DNA from: Amycolatopsis pittospori
GTDB taxonomy: Bacteria > Actinomycetota > Actinomycetes > Mycobacteriales > Pseudonocardiaceae
DNA: 52,880 nucleotides
Direction of reading: 5' to 3'
Assembly (NCBI RefSeq): GCF_013870525.1
Contig: NZ_JACBXD010000055.1
Coordinates: forward strand, 1-52,880
The position numbers and the translations under genes are program-made. This document shows positions 32,534 to 42,672 of this stretch, one piece after another. Position 1 is the stretch's first letter. Each line of letters begins with the position of its first letter. A model generated the notes under the pieces. That model searched no databases, was not told the origin of the DNA, and saw only the letters and a list, made by a program, of their open reading frames with translations.

Positions 32534-33394
32534 TCATTGCCGCCGCAGGGAAATCGGCGGCACGGTGTTCCCTCGCAGTGTTTCTTCGTCCATAGTGGAC
32601 TCCCCGAAGCCCGCTTTGCCGATCTTTTCCGCGACGAGCGCGCCGGGGTCGTCGAACCGGTCGGCACGGCCGCTCAGGAAAGCCCATTCATGCTCGTCGG
32701 AGCCGTAGTAGAGGACGGTTCCGAACGCCTCGGTGAACCGGCGCCACGACGAGATCAGGGTCTGGTTACGCCACATCGTCGGACAACCCGCCTGACAGCC
32801 GACCACTCCCCCGTCGGTCAGCAGGGCCGAGCAGCGGGTGAGGAAATCGCTGCCGTAAAGCCGGTTGTGCTGCGCTTCCGGATCATCGTTCTCGTCCGGC
32901 AGGTCGATGACGACGACGTCGTAGCGGTCGCCCCGCTCCCGCGCCTCGGCAAGGAACTCCCAGCCGTCGCGGTAGTGGACACGGATCTTGCCGTCCCCGC
33001 GCTCGGCGCGGGCCAGATCGTCGAGCGTGTAGCCGTAAGGAAGGTGTTCGGCGCAGACCCGGACCGCCTCGGCGTCGATGTCGATGTGGTCGACCACCTC
33101 GGCCCCCGCCGCGACGGCGAGCTCCGACGCGACCCCTTCGCTGGAGCCGATGATCAGCACCCGCTCGACGCGTTCGGCCAGCAGCAGCGAGGGGAGCATC
33201 AGCGCCTCGTGGTAGACGAGCTGGCTCAGTTCGGTGCTCTGCCGCTCGTCATCGCAGAACAGGGAGATCCCCTGCGTGGTCCGTCCGATGAGGACGTCCT
33301 GGAACGCGGTGCGGCCCTCGAACAGCACCTCCTCGACGTCCCAGACCCGGGTGAGGCCGGGCCCCATCGGCTCGACGATCCGTCGCTGCGCCAT
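32534..33394 (-). CDS. speE: Spermidine synthase family protein
   Basis: A 286-residue aminopropyltransferase. The Rossmann core is visible: SLFCDDERQSTELSQLVYHE, LIIGSSEGVASELAVAAGAE, HIDIDAEAVRVCAEHL and YDVVVIDLPDEND, followed by GVVGCQAGCPTMW. The usual GGGDG loop reads GSSEG here and the catalytic Asp-x-x-Asp region is altered, so the acceptor amine may differ from putrescine. Its ATG abuts the speD stop codon (TGAATG). With the decarboxylases upstream it forms a complete polyamine route: putrescine or cadaverine plus decarboxylated S-adenosylmethionine gives spermidine or a relative. Confidence 0.88.
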   Translation of the reverse strand: MAQRRIVEPMGPGLTRVWDVEEVLFEGRTAFQDVLIGRTTQGISLFCDDERQSTELSQLVYHEALMLPSLLLAERVERVLIIGSSEGVASELAVAAGAEVVDHIDIDAEAVRVCAEHLPYGYTLDDLARAERGDGKIRVHYRDGWEFLAEARERGDRYDVVVIDLPDENDDPEAQHNRLYGSDFLTRCSALLTDGGVVGCQAGCPTMWRNQTLISSWRRFTEAFGTVLYYGSDEHEWAFLSGRADRFDDPGALVAEKIGKAGFGESTMDEETLRGNTVPPISLRRQ

Positions 33395-33766
33395 TCAGCC
33401 TTCTCCTCGTTCCACAGTGGACATCCGGACGGTGCCGGCGCCCAGCATCTTCGCCAGCAGGGCGACCGCGCGTTCCGGATCCGCCCGGTCCCCGCAGGTG
33501 AACACGTCCACGAACACCGAGCCGATCTCAGGATAGGTGTGCACGGACGCGTGCGATTCGGCGAGCAGCGCGAGCACCGTGACCCCTTGCGGGGCGAAAG
33601 AATGCGACACGACCTCGCAGACCGTCGCCCCCGCCTCGGTCACCGCGTCGGCAAGGGTCTTCTTCAGGAGGACGGGATCGTCGAGCAGCGAAGGCTCGAT
33701 CCCTTCGAACTCCGCGAGCACATGGCGGCCGGCGAACCGGCCGACGAGTGGTACTTCACCCGGCAT
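33395..33766 (-). CDS. speD: S-adenosylmethionine decarboxylase proenzyme
   Basis: A 123-residue class 1 prokaryotic SpeD. The self-cleavage site is present: LLAESHASVHTYPEIG, where the serine after HA becomes the pyruvoyl group. FVDVFTCGDRADPE contains the catalytic cysteine. Length fits the single-domain family. It supplies decarboxylated S-adenosylmethionine to SpeE. Its ATG at 33766 lies 11 bases inside the end of the upstream decarboxylase gene, with GGGAGG ahead of it, so translation is coupled. Confidence 0.94.
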   Translation of the reverse strand: MPGEVPLVGRFAGRHVLAEFEGIEPSLLDDPVLLKKTLADAVTEAGATVCEVVSHSFAPQGVTVLALLAESHASVHTYPEIGSVFVDVFTCGDRADPERAVALLAKMLGAGTVRMSTVERGEG

Positions 33767-34904
33767 CGGCGAACCTCCCCACACAATAGGTGCGCAACGG
33801 CTCGATTCCGTTGAAGGCGATGGACGAATAGCTGGCGGTGTAGGCACCGGTGCCCGGGATGTCCAGCAGGTCGCCCGCCTTCAACGACACCGGCAACGCG
33901 CACGGCGTCCGCTGGTACAGCACGTCGTCACCATCGCAGGTCGGTCCCGCGAGGACCACCGGTCCTTCCGGACCCTTAACGCCGACGGGCTCGAGCCGAT
34001 ACGCGACGGCCTCGTTCTCGCACTCCGCCATTCCGTTGTACCGGCCGACGTCGAGGTAGACCCAGCGGCGTTCGTCGGCGGCGGCGCGCGTGGTCACCAG
34101 GACGACCTCCGTCCTGATGAGACCGGCGTCGCCGACGATCACACGACCCGGTTCCAAGAGCAGTTCCGGACGCGGCCCCGGCCAGTTCCGGTCCAGCGCG
34201 GCGTGGATCACCGCCGCGTAGCCCGTCAACGACGGCACGGGTTCCCGGTGCTCGGTGGCGAACCCGCCGCCGATGTTGAGCCGCGCCAAGGCGACCCCGG
34301 CGTCGGCGGCCACCTTGGCGGCGGTCGCGATCCCGATCTCCCAGGCGGCCGGATCCGGTTGCTGCGAACCGACGTGGAAGGCGATCCCCGGCCTCAGCCC
34401 GGAGTCCGCGGCCTGGCGGAGCAGATCGGCGGCGACCGGCGGCTCGCAGCCGAACTTGTGGCCGAACGGCGTGACCGAATCCGGACCATCGGGCAGCAAC
34501 CGGACCGAGACCAGGGAACCTGGTGCGTACTCGGCGATATTCGCCAGATCTCCGGCGGAATCCGTGGTGAATTCACGAACTCCGCGCGCAGACGCGAACG
34601 CGATGTCCGCCGGTTTCTTGATCGTGTTGCCGTAGGCCAGTTCCGCTGCTTTCGCGCCACGGGACAGGCACAGCGCGATCTCTCCCGTACTCGCCACGTC
34701 GAACCCCGCGCCCGCCGAAAGCACCGCGTCGAGTACTTCAGGGACGGGATTCGCCTTGACCGCGTATCGGATCACCGCGTCCGGGAACGCCGCCGAGACC
34801 GCGGCCGCCCGCTCCGCGACCAGGTCGGTGTCCACGACCAGGCACGGTGTCGGCGGCTCGCGGTCCGCCAGGAAGGCGCGGATCCGGTTCAGGCTTGCGG
34901 TCAC
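33756..34904 (-). CDS. Ornithine/lysine decarboxylase, fold III PLP enzyme
   Basis: A 382-residue alanine-racemase-fold decarboxylase. The PLP lysine lies in IRYAVKANPVPEVL; HVGSQQPDP, LNIGGGFATEHREP and LLLEPGRVIVGDAG form the phosphate-binding and substrate blocks; GPTCDGDDVL carries the catalytic cysteine of eukaryotic-type ornithine decarboxylase. It makes putrescine from ornithine or cadaverine from lysine; sequence alone does not decide. It starts at GTG 34904, just after a 14-base palindrome (ACACCC-CA-GGGTGT), and overlaps speD by 11 bases. It begins the polyamine-making part of the operon. Confidence 0.9.
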   Translation of the reverse strand: MTASLNRIRAFLADREPPTPCLVVDTDLVAERAAAVSAAFPDAVIRYAVKANPVPEVLDAVLSAGAGFDVASTGEIALCLSRGAKAAELAYGNTIKKPADIAFASARGVREFTTDSAGDLANIAEYAPGSLVSVRLLPDGPDSVTPFGHKFGCEPPVAADLLRQAADSGLRPGIAFHVGSQQPDPAAWEIGIATAAKVAADAGVALARLNIGGGFATEHREPVPSLTGYAAVIHAALDRNWPGPRPELLLEPGRVIVGDAGLIRTEVVLVTTRAAADERRWVYLDVGRYNGMAECENEAVAYRLEPVGVKGPEGPVVLAGPTCDGDDVLYQRTPCALPVSLKAGDLLDIPGTGAYTASYSSIAFNGIEPLRTYCVGRFADAG

Positions 34905-34918
34905 ACACCCCAGGGTGT
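34905..34918. promoter_or_regulatory. 14-base palindrome before decarboxylase start
   Basis: ACACCC and GGGTGT flank CA, directly adjoining the GTG start of the ornithine/lysine decarboxylase gene. It could be an operator or a translation-control hairpin that hides the start. The site is short, so the call is weak. Confidence 0.25.
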
Positions 34919-34949
34919 CAAAGGCCGATCACCGGGGCGGAACCCGGGG

Positions 34950-35138
34950 TCACGCCCGGGCGTCGTCCGAGGCCTGCGCCGGCAGTTCCACGCCGTGCTC
35001 GGCGGCCAGCCGCTCGAGGTTCGCCAGATCGGCGCCGACGGCCAGGGCGCGATCCTCGTCCGAGGCCTGCCTGGCGGTCCGGACGTCCTCCCTCGCCTGC
35101 CGTACCCGGTCCCGCAGATTCACCGCGAACTCGCTCAT
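34950..35138 (-). CDS. Small coiled-coil protein at head of polyamine operon
   Basis: A 62-residue protein of unknown function, charged and helical (FAVNLRDRVRQAREDVRTAR, then LANLERLAAEHGVEL), likely a helical hairpin. A GGGGG ribosome site precedes the ATG. No signal peptide or metal motif is present. It lies 45 bases before the decarboxylase gene on the same strand, so it may be the first gene of the polyamine operon. I do not recognise a family. Confidence 0.65.
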   Translation of the reverse strand: MSEFAVNLRDRVRQAREDVRTARQASDEDRALAVGADLANLERLAAEHGVELPAQASDDARA

Positions 35139-35289
35139 CGTGCACCCCCGATCTCCCGCACCTTGTCTGCCTTCACCCTAGGACCCTCCGAATTCGTCAC
35201 CGACGTGATCTGCGTCATCACGGGCCGAGTGGTGTCCGGTCGTTCGTGTCGAGTGAAGCAGTATGACGGCAGCGCGGGCGTTTCGCAGA

Positions 35290-36474
35290 TCAGTGGAGGC
35301 CGACTTTTTCAACGGGCTCCGACGCGGCCGTCCGGCGGCCGATCACCGCCAGCGGGACCAGGGCGCACACCCCGCCCGCGACGGCCACGAGCACGTATCC
35401 GCCCAGGCCGAAGAGCTGCCCGGCGAGCAGACTCGCCGCCGCGGAGGTCCCCCAGACGAACGCGTCGACCGTGCCCTGCGCCCTCGACCGCTGCTCCGCC
35501 GGGAGATCGCGGCTGAGCATGCTGCTGCCGCCCACGAACACCAGGTTCCAGCCGTAGCCGAGCAGGAACATCGCGGCCGGGATTCCCACGTGATGCGAAT
35601 CGGGTGCGCCGATCGCGGTGACCGCCGCGACGGTGAGCGTCCCGATCCCGCCGAAGATGGTCGCGCGGCCGCCCCACCGGTCGGCGATCCAGCCGGAAAG
35701 CGGTGCCAGCGCGAACATCCCGATCAGATGCGCGCTCAGCACCCAGCCGACGACGTCGAGTCCCTGCCCGTGCTCGTGCAACTGGACCGGGGTCATCGTC
35801 ATCACCGCCACCATGGCCAGTTGCGCGCCGACCATCGCCACCAGCGGACCGAGGATCAGCGGGTTACGGACCGACATCCGCTGCCGCCGGGAGACCCTTT
35901 CCGCCGGTGCGCCGAGCCCGCGCGGCAGAACGGCGACGGCGATCACCGCGATGGCCACGACGAGTGCCCCGGCCGCGATCGGCCCGGACAGGGCGGGGAG
36001 TTCGGCGGCCTCCGCGCGGGCCGCGGCGGGCGCGATCAGCGCTGGGCCGGCCACCGCACCGACCGTGCCCGCCCAGACCATTGTGGACAGTGCGAAACCC
36101 TTGCGGTGCTCCGGAGCCAGATCGGCGGCGGTGTACCGCGAGAGCTGCGCGCCGCTGTTACCGAAGCCGATCAACGGCATACCCGCCACCAGCGCGAGCA
36201 CGGATCCGCCGAGTACGCCGGCGAACGAGATCAGCGCTCCCACCACCGCGGTGGCGTACATCAGCACCAGGACGAGCTTTCTGCCGAAGCGGGCGGACAG
36301 CGTTCCCGAGGAGAGCGAACCCGCGGCGGATCCGAGTACCAGCACGGCGTTCGGCAGCCCGCTCCACGCGGGCCCGGCGTGCTCCACCACGATCAACGCC
36401 GCCGTCGTGGACAGTCCGACGACGGCGGTGCTGAGGCAGGCGACACCCGTGAAGAGCGCGAACATCGGTTTCAT
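35290..36474 (-). CDS. Major facilitator superfamily transporter
   Basis: A 394-residue membrane protein with about twelve hydrophobic segments. The loop after the second segment has the MFS marker GTLSARFGRKLVLVL, and a matching loop (SGWIADRWGGRATIFG) recurs in the second half, typical of drug or metabolite exporters. The C-terminus is short and basic. The substrate is not evident. It is divergent from an Lrp/AsnC regulator, 93 bases away, the usual arrangement for an amino-acid-responsive exporter; that link is inference. Confidence 0.88.
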   Translation of the reverse strand: MKPMFALFTGVACLSTAVVGLSTTAALIVVEHAGPAWSGLPNAVLVLGSAAGSLSSGTLSARFGRKLVLVLMYATAVVGALISFAGVLGGSVLALVAGMPLIGFGNSGAQLSRYTAADLAPEHRKGFALSTMVWAGTVGAVAGPALIAPAAARAEAAELPALSGPIAAGALVVAIAVIAVAVLPRGLGAPAERVSRRQRMSVRNPLILGPLVAMVGAQLAMVAVMTMTPVQLHEHGQGLDVVGWVLSAHLIGMFALAPLSGWIADRWGGRATIFGGIGTLTVAAVTAIGAPDSHHVGIPAAMFLLGYGWNLVFVGGSSMLSRDLPAEQRSRAQGTVDAFVWGTSAAASLLAGQLFGLGGYVLVAVAGGVCALVPLAVIGRRTAASEPVEKVGLH

Positions 36475-36567
36475 GATTCAAACCTAGGGAACCCGCGCGT
36501 CCCGGCGAATAGGCTGACGAAGGCCTCGCGGGGGTGCGAGCCACATCATGAAAGGAATCCGGGTGCG

Positions 36568-37071
36568 ATGACCTTACGATCGGAAAGGCCCCTGGACGAC
36601 CTCGACTGGCGGCTCCTGGAGACGCTGCAGGGCGACGGGCGGCTTTCGTTCAAGGAACTGGGGCGCCGCGTCAACCTCTCCGCTCCCGCCGTCGCCGATC
36701 GCGTCCGGCGGCTGGAGGAGGCAGGCGTCATCACCGGGTACCGCGCGCAGGTCGACGCGCGCCGCGCCGGGTACGAACTGCAGGCCTTCGTCGAAATGCG
36801 CTGTTCGCTGGGCAGCTGCCTGCTGCGTACGAGCAAGTCCGACGACTACCCCGAGGTCGTCGAACTGCACCGCCTCAGCGGCGACCGCTGCACGATGCTG
36901 AAGGTGCGCGCCGTATCGCTCGAACACCTCGAAGGCCTCTTCGAACGGCTGGGCAAGCACGGCGAGATCAGATCGTCGGTGGTGCTTTCGACGCAATTCG
37001 AAGGCAGGCCGGTCGGCCCACCGGTCGAGGACTACCTGAAGGCCACGAAGAGTGACGGATGGAGCGTCTGA
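36568..37071 (+). CDS. Lrp/AsnC-family regulator
   Basis: A 167-residue regulator with the AsnC winged helix (LDDLDWRLLETLQGDGRLSF, KELGRRVNLSAPAVADRVRR, LEEAGVITGYRAQVD) and the ligand-binding sensor half (AFVEMRCSLGSCLL, VVELHRLSGDRCTMLKVRAV). It should bind amino acids and control the divergent MFS gene, possibly itself. The start is ATG 36568, with AAAGGA ahead of it. The family is certain; the ligand is unknown. Confidence 0.92.
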   Translation: MTLRSERPLDDLDWRLLETLQGDGRLSFKELGRRVNLSAPAVADRVRRLEEAGVITGYRAQVDARRAGYELQAFVEMRCSLGSCLLRTSKSDDYPEVVELHRLSGDRCTMLKVRAVSLEHLEGLFERLGKHGEIRSSVVLSTQFEGRPVGPPVEDYLKATKSDGWSV

Positions 37072-37251
37072 ACACCGGCCGGGGAGACGGGTCAGGAATC
37101 GAGAAGCGGTGGCGGCCGGGATTCACCTAGCGTGATCATCGTCGCGGGCACACCGCACGCACGAAGAGGACGAACGGCTCGAAACTGGTTAGATCGAGCC
37201 CGGAGAGGCTGACGGACCGTACACGCGGCCCATATCAGGGATGGAGACACG

Positions 37252-39636
<2,385 letters not shown>

Positions 39637-39665
39637 CCCGCCCGCATTTAGTCCTCTAAATGCGG
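39637..39665. repeat. Hairpin repeat A, copy 1 (after uvrA-like gene)
   Basis: Begins on the base after the uvrA-like TAA. CCGCATTTAG, loop TCCT, CTAAATGCGG: a perfect 10-bp stem. The 29-base segment recurs at 42636-42664 with a single difference (A to G after the loop), in the same orientation, on the other side of the toxin genes. Confidence 0.85.
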
Positions 39666-39685
39666 CCGGTCTCTAGGCGGTAAGT

Positions 39686-39736
39686 CCGTGAAGGCCTCCT
39701 TGCCTACCGTGAGGGTAGGGAAGGAGGCCTTCACGG
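39686..39736. terminator. Long hairpin after uvrA-like gene
   Basis: Arms of 23 bases (39686-39708 and 39714-39736), starting CCGTGAAGGCCTCCTT, pair at 22 positions around GTGAG. A strong terminator or a dispersed palindromic element; similar AAGGCCTCCTT palindromes are, from memory, frequent between Amycolatopsis genes, which a genome search would test. Confidence 0.7.
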
Positions 39737-39956
39737 CGTCCACCTGAGCCTGGCATGCCATTTTGTCTGGTCAGAGGCTGAAACCTGCGCGTTCCCCGTC
39801 GGCTGCTAAGGGCATTCCAGCTCTCGGAGCGGACTTGACCAGGTCATTTGGTGTTCTCGCGCGTTTCGTCGGAGCTAGAGCATCAGGCGGTACGAGCCCG
39901 CCACAGTAGTCACGAGCAGTGACCGCTTGCTTGCTGTTCGCTGTACGCTTGCGGGC

Positions 39957-40406
39957 ATGATGGAGGGGGTTTCAGGAGGCGACGAGGCTGTCCTGGCCGC
40001 GTGCGCGCAGGCGGTCCGGTCGGGGAGACGAAGCATTGACGAGTTCGATCTGGTCTTTGCCCGAGCCACGGTGTGTGGCCGCCGGCCTGCTCGGCCAGGT
40101 GTCGAGGTGGTCGAGGTCGAAGGGCGCGGGACGTGGACGTTCGTGTTCTCCACTCCGCAACGGCTCGCCGCGCACTACGGAGACTGCGACCTGTACGCGA
40201 CCACCGGCGCCGATCTTCTAGAACAGCTACCGGTCGGCGTCGGCGTGATGTTGGACCCAGACGACGACCACCGGACGCCCATTCTGACTCGGATGGTGCC
40301 GCCCAAGATTCTCGCAGCGGTCCGCCGCCGAAACGAGCACCACTCGAGTAAGGCAGGCGGACCGGACGCCGTCTCGCACACCGAACAGCAGGAGCGCGTG
40401 CGGTGA
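39957..40406 (+). CDS. SseB-like protein of type VII toxin locus
   Basis: A 149-residue soluble protein resembling the SseB N-terminal domain found in actinomycete type VII secretion neighbourhoods. Key blocks are RGTWTFVFSTPQRLAAHYGD, the ATTGADLLEQLPVGVGVMLD strand-helix and DPDDDHRTPIL. The start is ATG 39957 (or the next codon, also ATG). Codon use is less G/C-biased than in the flanking housekeeping genes. Its stop overlaps the GTG of the next gene (GTGA). A related fragment lies inverted at 42309-42581. Its role in toxin export is not established. Confidence 0.72.
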   Translation: MMEGVSGGDEAVLAACAQAVRSGRRSIDEFDLVFARATVCGRRPARPGVEVVEVEGRGTWTFVFSTPQRLAAHYGDCDLYATTGADLLEQLPVGVGVMLDPDDDHRTPILTRMVPPKILAAVRRRNEHHSSKAGGPDAVSHTEQQERVR

Positions 40407-40726
40407 GCTTGGACGGACCAGGCTTCCACGTTGACATCGAGGTTCTTGAAGGCGCGGCGAAAGGCATCGCCCAAAGCGTCCACGACCAGCAATCCTTCGC
40501 ACTGCGAGGTCTGTGTGGCGACGCTGCCCTCTATGGTCATTCCGGCGTGCACAGCGCTCTTGCGGACTACTGCGCGCGATGGAGTCAGGGACTCGACACG
40601 CTGACAGAGGATGCCGAAGTCATCGGCGACTGCCTGAAGCACGTCGCCGAGGCTTACCGCGGCACCGATGCGGCTGCGGCAGAGAAACTGCGCGTGGACC
40701 CCGGTGAGGCGGCGGTTGAGGACTGA
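40403..40726 (+). CDS. WXG100/ESX-like helical protein
   Basis: A 107-residue helical protein starting at GTG 40403 inside the end of the previous gene. The helical hairpin (VLEGAAKGIAQSVHDQQSFA, then GVHSALADYCARWSQGLDTL and VIGDCLKHVAEAYRGTD) matches the ESAT-6/WXG-like proteins that travel with type VII effectors; the exact W-x-G turn is replaced by a longer loop. Its stop overlaps the ATG of the toxin gene (TGATG), so production is coupled. Expected role: co-secreted partner or chaperone of the toxin, inferred. Confidence 0.75.
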   Translation: MSLDGPGFHVDIEVLEGAAKGIAQSVHDQQSFALRGLCGDAALYGHSGVHSALADYCARWSQGLDTLTEDAEVIGDCLKHVAEAYRGTDAAAAEKLRVDPGEAAVED

Positions 40727-41940
40727 TGGCTGAACTTGGTGAGACATCGGATCCGCGTGCCCTGATACCGGGAGATCCGGACGCGATCGAAGAGAACTCT
40801 CGCGTCCTGCACGGGCGGCGCGAGGCAACCGGGCAGGTTGGTGACGGCCTCCGCCGGATCGATACCGGCTCGTGGACCGGTCCAGCGGCGAAGAAGTTCC
40901 ACGACAAGTTCAGTTATGAGCCGCCTAAGTGGCTTTCCGCGTCCGATTCGTTCGTCGCTGTAGCTGAAGGGCTGTCTGCCTATGCTCAGACCTTGCGGTG
41001 GGCACAAGGGCAGGCCGGCGACGCTATCCGCATGTGGGACCAGGGTCAGGCAACGACTGCCGACGCGAAGGCCCAACATGACCGCAACGTCGCCAACGCC
41101 GACGCCCAGAACCAGCAACGTGCGGCGAATGGCGACCCGACACGCGTCGCCGTCGCACCGTTCTCCGATCCTGGCGAAGCAATCCGGCAAGCGGCACGGG
41201 ACACCCTCGACCGCGCGCACCAGCAACTCACTGAAGCCGGAGATCGCGCGGCGGCGACCATCTCCGACGAGGCCGGCGGTGCGCCGACGGCCTCGGACTG
41301 GCTCGACGACGTAGGCGGTTTCGTCGCCGACTTCGGCGAGGGCGCCTGGAACGCCTTTTCAGGTTCTGCCGAGGGGATATGGAATCTCGTCTACGCCATA
41401 GGGGACCCCGGTAACCCCGATCATGACGGGATTACCGATATCGCCTCGGCGGCGTGGCACAACGTCACGCACCCGGTGGAGTTCGGCAAGCAACTCATCG
41501 GCTGGAACGACTGGACCGATCACCCGGGCAGGGCGACCGGCCAGATCGTCGGTGGCCTGCTCCTCGGTGGGGCGGCAGCCAAATTCCTCAAGAACGCCCG
41601 TGCCGGAGAGAAACCAGACGCGGGCGGGGCACCTCCTGTCAAGGCACAGCTATCCGAGTACTTCGACCCGAACGGTGCACCGCCGAAGGCGTCTGATCTG
41701 GCACGGTATGCCGATGCGCAGGGGTGGCAGAAGCAGCAAACCCCGACCGGACCGGCGAAGTATGTCGATGACAGCGGCATCGTCCGAATGACCATCAAGG
41801 AGGGCAGCGGCCGGACTCCGGGCAGCGAGAACCCCCACGTCGAGCTGCGCAACGAGGACGGGGTCCGCACCGACCCACACGGCAATCCGGTGAGCAGGAA
41901 GAGCCCCGGCAACCACACACCGATCACCTGGGACCAATGA
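40726..41940 (+). CDS. Type VII-secreted polymorphic toxin
   Basis: A 404-residue effector with three zones. Residues 1-190 are a long WXG-like helical secretion domain (IDTGSWTGPAAKKFHDKFSY, then repeated helices). Residues 195-290 hold a glycine-rich pretoxin region (DVGGFVADFGEGAWNAFSGS, IVGGLLLGGAAAKFL). The last 90 residues are a compact toxin domain (ARYADAQGWQKQQTPTGPAK, IVRMTIKEGSGRTPGSENPH, VSRKSPGNHTPITWD). I recall this ending from other actinomycete polymorphic toxins; an RNase activity is likely but not shown. It is followed after 4 bases by its probable immunity gene. There is no Sec signal, consistent with type VII export. Confidence 0.82.
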   Translation: MAELGETSDPRALIPGDPDAIEENSRVLHGRREATGQVGDGLRRIDTGSWTGPAAKKFHDKFSYEPPKWLSASDSFVAVAEGLSAYAQTLRWAQGQAGDAIRMWDQGQATTADAKAQHDRNVANADAQNQQRAANGDPTRVAVAPFSDPGEAIRQAARDTLDRAHQQLTEAGDRAAATISDEAGGAPTASDWLDDVGGFVADFGEGAWNAFSGSAEGIWNLVYAIGDPGNPDHDGITDIASAAWHNVTHPVEFGKQLIGWNDWTDHPGRATGQIVGGLLLGGAAAKFLKNARAGEKPDAGGAPPVKAQLSEYFDPNGAPPKASDLARYADAQGWQKQQTPTGPAKYVDDSGIVRMTIKEGSGRTPGSENPHVELRNEDGVRTDPHGNPVSRKSPGNHTPITWDQ

Positions 41941-41944
41941 GCGT

Positions 41945-42319
41945 ATGAAGAACTACACCGACTTCGCCGATCTCGCACACGTCTTCCTCGAAGACAGCTA
42001 CGTCCTCGCTATCGAAGAAGCCCCCGCCTCCCTGGCATTCACGCTGGACCTTGTCCTCACTCCCTCGCATCCGCGCTACCACGAGCCGCAGGCGGACGAA
42101 CAGCACTGCTACGTGGACGCCGTGCTCACCATTTCCGACGCGACGAAAACCGAATGGATAACGCGGTCAACCCAGACCTACCGCGACGCCACCGGCGAGG
42201 AAGACCTCGGAAACATCGACAGCTTCCAATACCACGACGGCTACTACGAAATCTCCGGCGACTGGGGTCACGTTCGGATTTTCTCCACGGCCGAACCCCG
42301 GCTCAGTTTTAAAGCCTGA
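41945..42319 (+). CDS. Putative immunity protein
   Basis: A 124-residue acidic protein starting 4 bases after the toxin stop. The sequence is rich in D, E and aromatic residues (MKNYTDFADLAHVFLEDSYV, FTLDLVLTPSHPRYHEPQAD, NIDSFQYHDGYYEISGDWGH) and is predicted mostly as strands. Size, acidity and position are those of immunity proteins that block the toxin domain encoded just upstream. I do not recognise a named immunity family. Codon bias is weaker than in the chromosome around it, a mark of transfer. Confidence 0.72.
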   Translation: MKNYTDFADLAHVFLEDSYVLAIEEAPASLAFTLDLVLTPSHPRYHEPQADEQHCYVDAVLTISDATKTEWITRSTQTYRDATGEEDLGNIDSFQYHDGYYEISGDWGHVRIFSTAEPRLSFKA

Positions 42320-42581
42320 CAAGTCGGACTGCGCGACCACGGGTTGCAGAAAGACCCTCGGCGTGACGATGGACAAGACGCGGTGGCCTTCTCACTGCCT
42401 GCGCCCATGCTCTGGCGACGACATCCGGGGGCGCCACGCGTGATGAGACGGGAAACCGGTGATCGTCATCAGGGTCGACCATCAGGCCGATGCCCGGCGG
42501 TACGAGTTCCAGCAAATCGGCTCCAGTCGTGGACAAGGCACCGCCGAAGACGTCCGTCAGGTCTCCCGGCCCCGCTTGCCG
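42309..42581 (-). pseudogene. Inverted remnant of an SseB-like gene
   Basis: On the minus strand, an open stretch between a TAG at 42582-42584 and a TAA at 42309-42311 encodes STTGADLLELVPPGIGLMVD and DPDDDHRFPVSSRV. This clearly matches ATTGADLLEQLPVGVGVMLD and DPDDDHRTPILTRM of the SseB-like protein at 39957-40406. The N-terminal 90 residues and a start are missing; the loss ends about 50 bases from the right-hand hairpin. It is a degenerate paralogue left by an earlier version of the island. It overlaps the immunity gene end by 11 bases. Confidence 0.7.
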
Positions 42582-42635
42582 CTACTCACGTCCTGTGCGA
42601 CGACCGCCAGCCTCGTCTCCGCTGTCGTTTGACGG

Positions 42636-42669
42636 CCCGCCCGCATTTAGTCCTCTGAATGCGGGCGGG
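42636..42669. repeat. Hairpin repeat A, copy 2 (after ligD)
   Basis: Arms CCCGCCCGCATTTAG and CTGAATGCGGGCGGG (one non-Watson-Crick pair) around TCCT. It lies 3 bases from the stop of the minus-strand ligD gene and probably terminates it. It matches copy 1 at 39637-39665 over 28 of 29 bases. Confidence 0.85.
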
Positions 42670-42672
42670 AGG

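Larger units (their letters stand above)
39637..39956. other. Left border of toxin island, 320 bases without a gene
   Basis: Contains the two hairpins described below, then about 220 bases with less G/C. A TGACCG...TACGCT pair (39920-39949, 18-base gap) could be the promoter of the island operon, 7 bases before the first ATG. A short GTCAC-GAGCA-GTGAC palindrome overlaps it. Confidence 0.4.
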
